Part shown: positions 5,561-9,789 of the stretch, piece after piece
How the letters are laid out: each line of letters starts with the position of its first letter
Position numbering within the stretch: the first letter of the stretch is position 1
NCBI GenBank assembly: GCA_023387295.1
Contig: JAEWIG010000369.1
Span: 1-9,789 of the forward strand
Direction: 5' to 3'
Origin: Bacillota bacterium
GTDB taxonomy: Bacteria > Bacillota > Bacilli > Bacillales > Cytobacillaceae
Length of the DNA stretch: 9,789 bases
The notes under the pieces: model-generated
The model's input: the letters and a program-made list of their open reading frames with translations, nothing else
The model's database searches: none
What the model was told of the DNA's origin: nothing
Program-made: the position numbers and the translations under genes

Positions 5561-7836
5561 AGATAACCGTTAAAGGAAGAGTCCAAGGAGTTGGCTTTAG
5601 ACCTTTTGTTTATCAGCTTGCATTAGAGAAGCAGATTGTCGGTACGGTGCAAAATAATATGGACGGAGTCTATATTCACGCTGAAGGAAATCACCAGGAT
5701 GTAAATGAATTTATTAAAGATTTAACGAGCTGTGCACCGCGTCTTAGTAAAATTCATCATGTTCAAACAGTGGAAGCAAAAGTAGGATTCTATGAAGCTT
5801 TCTCGATCATTCCTAGTGAACGTGAGGGGACATCACAGCTTGTTATTCCAGTAGATGCGGCAGTTTGCAATGATTGCATCGAGGAAATGCAAAACCCAAA
5901 TGATTTGCGTTTTCGCTATCCGTTTATTAACTGTACACAATGTGGGCCACGTTATACGATTATTGACGCGCTACCATATGATCGTCCCTTTACCTCAATG
6001 AGCTCATTTACAATGTGTTCTTCTTGCAATGGGGAATATGAAAATGTTAAAGATCGCAGGCATCATGCTCAGCCAATTGCCTGTCCGAAATGTGGTCCAA
6101 TCGTTACCTTAGCGAAAAAAAATGGAGAAATCCTTTCATGCCCAGACCCGATTCAAGAAACGATTCGATTATTAAAGCAAGGCGAGATTATTGCTGTCAA
6201 AGGAATCGGCGGCTTTCATCTTTGCTGTGATGCCAGCAATGAAGCAGCGGTTGCAAAGTTACGTAGTCGAAAGAATCGACCGAATCGTCCGCTTGCGGTA
6301 ATGGCAGCAGGATTACATATTGTTGAGAAAATCGCTTATTTATCTAAGTATGAAAAGGAACGATTACAAAGTCCAGAAGCGCCTATCGTCATACTGAATA
6401 AGCGAAATGATCGTGCAGTAGCTCCAAGCGTAGCTCCGCATATGAAAACGCTCGGAGTTATGCTGCCATATACGCCTTTACATTATTTACTATTAGAAGA
6501 TTCAGAGTTACCAGTGGTTGTATTAACAAGTGCAAACCTATCTGGTCAACCATTAATACACGACAATTCAGAAGCAATTAACCATTTAAAAGAAATTACA
6601 GATTATCTACTTCTACATAATCGTGAAATTCTTCATCCGATTGATGATTCTGTTGTGCAAATGCACGATAGGGAAGAAGACTTTCTTCGTCGTGCTAGAG
6701 GCTATGTTCCTGATCCGATCACTAGCACCAAGGATGTCTCGAATATTATTGCTTTTGGGGCCCAGCAAAAAGCTACTTTTACTATTGGTCGTAACGGACA
6801 AGTATTTGTTGGTCCTCATATTGGTGATTTAGAGAATATGGAAACAATGGAGCATTATAAAAGAGGGTTAGATCATCTTCTGAAGTGGCTTCATATTAAG
6901 AATGACATAGCGGTTATTGATGCCCATCCAACATTCAACACGCGCCACATATTAAAAGAATATAAGTTTGAAAAGATAATGGAAGTTCAGCACCATCATG
7001 CTCATATGGCATCCTGTATAGAGGATAATAAGCTAGAAGAGCCTGTATGGGGAATTATTCTTGATGGAACTGGTTATGGGACAGACGGGAATATATGGGG
7101 ATTTGAAGTGTTTTATGGTGACTGCTCTTCATTTACTAAGATGGCACACTTACGTTATACGCCATTACCTGGCGGAGAAAAAGCAATTAAAGAGCCTTGG
7201 AGAAATAGTGTAGCGATGTTAATCACCTTGCTTGGTGAAAAAGGTGTTCAATATTCAAAGCAATTATTCCCTCATAAAGAGAAGGAGCTTTTATTTCTCT
7301 CGAGATTAATGATAGATCAGTCATTCCAATTCATTCAAGCGGGCACTTGCGGTCGACTTTTTGATGCTGTTAGTGCTATTTGTGGGTTGTGCCATACCTC
7401 TACATATGATGGAGAAGCGGCTATCCTACTTTCAGAGCTGGCCAATAGTAAATTGAATGTGAAGCCGTATTCCTTTGAGGTTCATACTACAGATGCGCCT
7501 TTCGCTATTGATTTTACAAGAATGATAGAAGAAATTGTTGTTGATAAACTTTCTAACGAAGATGTTGAAATAATCAGTAGTCGTTTTCATGAAACGATTG
7601 CCCAAGCACTAGTACAAACAATGAGACAGTTGCAGGAAGTACATTCAACGTATTCGAATAAAGTTGTTCTTTCGGGAGGTAGCCTTCATAATCGCTATCT
7701 TCGTAAGAGATTGTTTGAATTGCTTACTGCTAACGGTTTTACGGCATATAACCATAAAACTATTCCTTGTAATGATGGTGGAATATCATTTGGTCAATTA
7801 ATGATCGCTGCAGCTGCAAAAAGGGAGGGGAAATAG
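5542..7836 (+). CDS. hypF: Carbamoyltransferase HypF, cyanide-ligand synthesis
   Basis: Converts carbamoyl phosphate with ATP to a carbamoyl adenylate and transfers the carbamoyl group to the C-terminal Cys of HypE, the first step in making the cyanide ligands. At 764 residues it is full length, with all domains in order. The acylphosphatase domain is residues about 5-90 (GRVQGVGFRPF, R20 and N38). Two four-Cys zinc sites follow: C109/C112/C131/C134 and C159/C162/C181/C184. The YrdC-like domain is about 200-390 (IAVKGIGGFHLCCDA, SRKNRPNRPLAVM, LTSANLSGQP). The Kae1-like domain is about 400-760 (QHHHAHMAS 483-491, ILDGTGYGTDG, VLSGGSLHN, CNDGGISFGQ). The start overlaps the end of hypB by 19 bases, with GAAGGGG ten bases upstream. 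Its position between hypB and hypC matches the rhizobial hypABFCDE order rather than E. coli, where hypF stands apart. Confidence 0.98.
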   Translation: MPTTAVKITVKGRVQGVGFRPFVYQLALEKQIVGTVQNNMDGVYIHAEGNHQDVNEFIKDLTSCAPRLSKIHHVQTVEAKVGFYEAFSIIPSEREGTSQLVIPVDAAVCNDCIEEMQNPNDLRFRYPFINCTQCGPRYTIIDALPYDRPFTSMSSFTMCSSCNGEYENVKDRRHHAQPIACPKCGPIVTLAKKNGEILSCPDPIQETIRLLKQGEIIAVKGIGGFHLCCDASNEAAVAKLRSRKNRPNRPLAVMAAGLHIVEKIAYLSKYEKERLQSPEAPIVILNKRNDRAVAPSVAPHMKTLGVMLPYTPLHYLLLEDSELPVVVLTSANLSGQPLIHDNSEAINHLKEITDYLLLHNREILHPIDDSVVQMHDREEDFLRRARGYVPDPITSTKDVSNIIAFGAQQKATFTIGRNGQVFVGPHIGDLENMETMEHYKRGLDHLLKWLHIKNDIAVIDAHPTFNTRHILKEYKFEKIMEVQHHHAHMASCIEDNKLEEPVWGIILDGTGYGTDGNIWGFEVFYGDCSSFTKMAHLRYTPLPGGEKAIKEPWRNSVAMLITLLGEKGVQYSKQLFPHKEKELLFLSRLMIDQSFQFIQAGTCGRLFDAVSAICGLCHTSTYDGEAAILLSELANSKLNVKPYSFEVHTTDAPFAIDFTRMIEEIVVDKLSNEDVEIISSRFHETIAQALVQTMRQLQEVHSTYSNKVVLSGGSLHNRYLRKRLFELLTANGFTAYNHKTIPCNDGGISFGQLMIAAAAKREGK

Positions 7837-7838
7837 TC

Positions 7839-8075
7839 ATGTGTGTAGGGGTGCCTGCGAAAGTAATAAAAAAAGAAGAATTTAGTGCCCTTGTTGATGT
7901 GATGGGTTCACAAACAACGGTCGGAATCATTTTTGTTCCTGAGGTTGAAGTTGGTGAATACGTAATCGTCCATGCTGGGCAGGCAATGTCGATTGTGGAT
8001 GAGAAATATGCGCTAGAGAGTGTTGCTGAATGGAGGAAGATTGTCGATGCGAGAGATTCTAAAACAATCAAGTGA
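7839..8075 (+). CDS. hypC: Hydrogenase assembly chaperone HypC
   Basis: Small chaperone that works with HypD to build the Fe(CN)2CO unit and carries it to the large-subunit precursor. It has 78 residues. The essential C2 is present in MCVGVPAKV, slightly different from the common MCLAIPGKV. The conserved His is H45 in VHAGQAM, where HVGFAI is more usual. The start is secured by GGGAGGGG at 7823-7830, eight bases before the ATG and two bases before the hypF stop at its nearest approach. Its last 29 bases overlap hypD. Only this one HypC-family gene is seen; no second copy of the HupF/HoxL type is in the window. Confidence 0.95.
   Translation: MCVGVPAKVIKKEEFSALVDVMGSQTTVGIIFVPEVEVGEYVIVHAGQAMSIVDEKYALESVAEWRKIVDARDSKTIK
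8032..8037 (+). promoter_or_regulatory. Ribosome binding site deciding the hypD start
   Basis: GGAGGA lies nine bases before ATG 8047, within hypC. The longer in-frame reading begins with GTG 8020, which has no such site and would translate this Shine-Dalgarno sequence. Confidence 0.8.
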
Positions 8076-9162
8076 TCCTGAGCTTTGTAAATCGCTTTTA
8101 GTAGCTGTTCAGGAAAAATCTCGAGATTTCTATCAGAAATTCGGCCGTAATCCTGCTTTTATGGAGGTTTGTGGATCACATACAATGTCGTTAGCGAGAT
8201 CAGGTGTTAAGCAAACATTGTTAGGCTATGTTGACTTAATATCTGGACCTGGTTGTCCAGTATGTGTGACAGATCAGCAGTCTATCGATGCCATGATCGC
8301 TCTAGCTGAGGAGGAGCAGCGAATTATTTGTACGTTTGGGGATATGATGCGTGTTCCTGGTTCAAAACAATCATTAATGGATGCCAAAATAAAAGGTAGA
8401 GATATCCGTGTCCTGTATTCTCCAATGGATGCAATCAAAATTGCGCTAGAAAATCCGGACAAGGATGTCATTTTCCTTGGAATTGGATTTGAAACAACGA
8501 TTCCTCTGCTTGCCTTAATTGTGGGGGAAGCGGAAAAAAGGAATGTAGAGAATTTATCTGTTTGGATGACAACGAAGCTTGTTGAGCCAATTCTCCGTTA
8601 TTTATTAGACACGAAGGAAGTTAATTTAGATGGTTTCCTACTCCCAGGGCATGTGTCGATCGTTCTTGGCAAGGATTCTTATCAGTATTTAGTGGATGAA
8701 TATCAAGTTCCAGGAGTTATTACTGGTTTTGAACCAGCCGAGATGTTAAGTGGTCTTTATAAAATTATCGATCTATTAGAAAATAACAAGCTAGATATCA
8801 TTAATAATCATCCATCAATCGTGACGAATGAAGGAAATCTACAAGCGAAGAAATGGCTGGACACCTTTTTTATGCCTTGTGATGAGGCATGGAGAGGAAT
8901 CGGAGTCATTCCCGATAGTGGACTTGATTTAAAGCCTGAATATGATCGATTTAACGCGAAAAAACGATTTAGTATTGTTCTCGATGAGCCAAAGAAAACG
9001 AAATGCCGTTGTGGGGAAGTCATTAGAGGATTGATTACGCCAGACGCTTGCCCATTATTTGCTAAAGCTTGTAACCCGTTAAATCCAATTGGTCCATGTA
9101 TGGTCTCAACGGAAGGAAGCTGTGCTGCACACTATCAATACATGAGGGAGATAAGCGAATGA
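8047..9162 (+). CDS. hypD: Hydrogenase maturation Fe-S protein HypD
   Basis: Scaffold with a 4Fe-4S cluster on which, with HypC, iron receives its CN and CO ligands. From ATG 8047 it has 371 residues, close to E. coli HypD. MEVCGSHTM (39-47) holds C42, and GPGCPVCVT (67-75) holds C70 and C73, which belong to the conserved catalytic Cys motifs. CTFGDMMRVPGS (95-106), GIGFETT and LLPGHVS follow. The C-terminal Fe-S region has Cys at 320, 322, 335, 342, 351 and 359 (CRCGEVIRG, CPLF, ACNP, CMVSTEGSCAA), as expected. It starts 29 bases inside hypC and ends in an ATGA overlap with hypE, so the three genes are probably coupled in translation. Confidence 0.97.
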   Translation: MREILKQSSDPELCKSLLVAVQEKSRDFYQKFGRNPAFMEVCGSHTMSLARSGVKQTLLGYVDLISGPGCPVCVTDQQSIDAMIALAEEEQRIICTFGDMMRVPGSKQSLMDAKIKGRDIRVLYSPMDAIKIALENPDKDVIFLGIGFETTIPLLALIVGEAEKRNVENLSVWMTTKLVEPILRYLLDTKEVNLDGFLLPGHVSIVLGKDSYQYLVDEYQVPGVITGFEPAEMLSGLYKIIDLLENNKLDIINNHPSIVTNEGNLQAKKWLDTFFMPCDEAWRGIGVIPDSGLDLKPEYDRFNAKKRFSIVLDEPKKTKCRCGEVIRGLITPDACPLFAKACNPLNPIGPCMVSTEGSCAAHYQYMREISE

Positions 9163-9789
9163 GCAAATATATTAGTTTAGCACATGGTGACGGTGGCGAA
9201 TGGAGTCATAAATTAATTCAGGAAGTATTTGTTGAAGCGTTTGGACATCGAAATGCAGCAATGTTTGATGCAGCTGCTTTAGAAATTCCATCTACGAAAA
9301 TAGCGATCACAACGGATTCGTTTGTTATAAAGCCTTTATTTTTCCAAGGGGGAACGATTGGCAAGCTTGCAGTAGCAGGAACGGTAAATGATTTAGCCGT
9401 AAGTAATGCGAAGCCATTGTACTTAACCTGTGGATTTGTGATCGAAGAAGGTTTTCCTATTGCCGATCTAAAAGAAATCGTTGCTGATATGGCAAACGAG
9501 GCGGAAAAAGCAGGTGTTTCTATTATCGCTGGCGATACGAAGGTCGTGGAACGAGGAAGTGCGGATGGCTTATTCATTAATACGACTGGAATTGGTATCC
9601 GTAATGGAGAAGTGCCTACAAAAGACCAATTTCAAGAAGGAGATGCGATTCTTGTTACCGGTACACTAGGCGATCATGGTGTTTCCGTATTAGCTTCTCG
9701 TGAAGATGTTGGATTTACAGTGAATGTTAAGAGTGATTGTGCTTCATTAAATGATATGCTCTCGCATGTATGGAGTAAATCAAATGGAG
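9159..9789 (+). CDS. hypE: Hydrogenase maturation protein HypE, 3' partial
   Basis: ATP-dependent dehydratase of the PurM-like fold. It turns the carbamoyl group received from HypF on its C-terminal Cys into thiocyanate for transfer to HypC-HypD. The first 210 residues are present and the frame is open to the last base, so the C-terminal domain and the acceptor Cys are outside the window. Visible motifs are AHGDGGEWS (8-16), TTDSFVIKPLFFQGG (51-65), IGKLAVAGTVNDLA (67-80) with N77 and D78, and AGDTKVVERG (124-133), the nucleotide and metal-binding segments of the family. The start is the ATGA overlapping the hypD stop, with GAGGGAG at 9144-9150 eight bases before it. Confidence 0.96.
   Translation, partial: MSKYISLAHGDGGEWSHKLIQEVFVEAFGHRNAAMFDAAALEIPSTKIAITTDSFVIKPLFFQGGTIGKLAVAGTVNDLAVSNAKPLYLTCGFVIEEGFPIADLKEIVADMANEAEKAGVSIIAGDTKVVERGSADGLFINTTGIGIRNGEVPTKDQFQEGDAILVTGTLGDHGVSVLASREDVGFTVNVKSDCASLNDMLSHVWSKSNG

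Noticed and set aside
6623..6832. Plus-strand open frame of 69 codons inside hypF
   Set aside because: It lies wholly inside a full-length HypF in another frame, has no ribosome binding site and no recognisable protein.
9218..9577. Minus-strand open frame of 119 codons opposite hypE, and similar minus-strand frames across the window
   Set aside because: All sit opposite strongly recognised genes, have compositions typical of antisense reading and show no start signals.

Overview
The window is one continuous plus-strand gene cluster for a membrane-bound [NiFe] uptake hydrogenase and almost its whole maturation set. The AT-rich composition, strong AGGAGG-type ribosome binding sites, a TTG start and the protein sequences suggest a low-GC Gram-positive of the Bacillaceae type. 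That assignment is inference, because no taxonomic marker is present.

Layout. At 1-3489 lie the structural genes: the electron-transfer small subunit (5' end cut off by the window edge), the catalytic large subunit and a di-heme cytochrome b. Together they would oxidise H2 at the membrane and pass electrons through three Fe-S clusters and heme b to the quinone pool. At 3476-3964 is the nickel-dependent endopeptidase that trims the large subunit. At 3961-4386 is a small unrecognised gene whose middle and C-terminal part reads like a Rieske fold with both histidine ligands replaced, giving a CxxC...CxxC set. A 155-bp non-coding gap (4387-4541) follows, carrying an imperfect inverted repeat bracketed by a near-perfect direct repeat. 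From 4542 to the right edge come hypA, hypB, hypF, hypC, hypD and hypE (hypE cut by the edge), mostly overlapping or a few bases apart.

How they work together. HypF and HypE make the cyanide ligands from carbamoyl phosphate, and HypC and HypD assemble the Fe(CN)2CO unit and deliver it to the large-subunit precursor. HypA and HypB insert nickel, and the HyaD-type protease removes the last 15 residues to close the site. The Fe-S small subunit, whose export signal must lie left of the window, then joins for export and docks on cytochrome b.

Points of note. The small subunit resembles Hyd-1/HyaA proteins but has glycine at both extra cysteine positions that mark the oxygen-tolerant 4Fe-3S proximal cluster. 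The Rieske-like gene is the one candidate for an undescribed component. The repeat structure at 4387-4527 is the only break in an otherwise packed operon. No promoter, terminator, tRNA, rRNA, CRISPR array or transposase gene could be supported. The rest of the window is ordinary hydrogenase biology.
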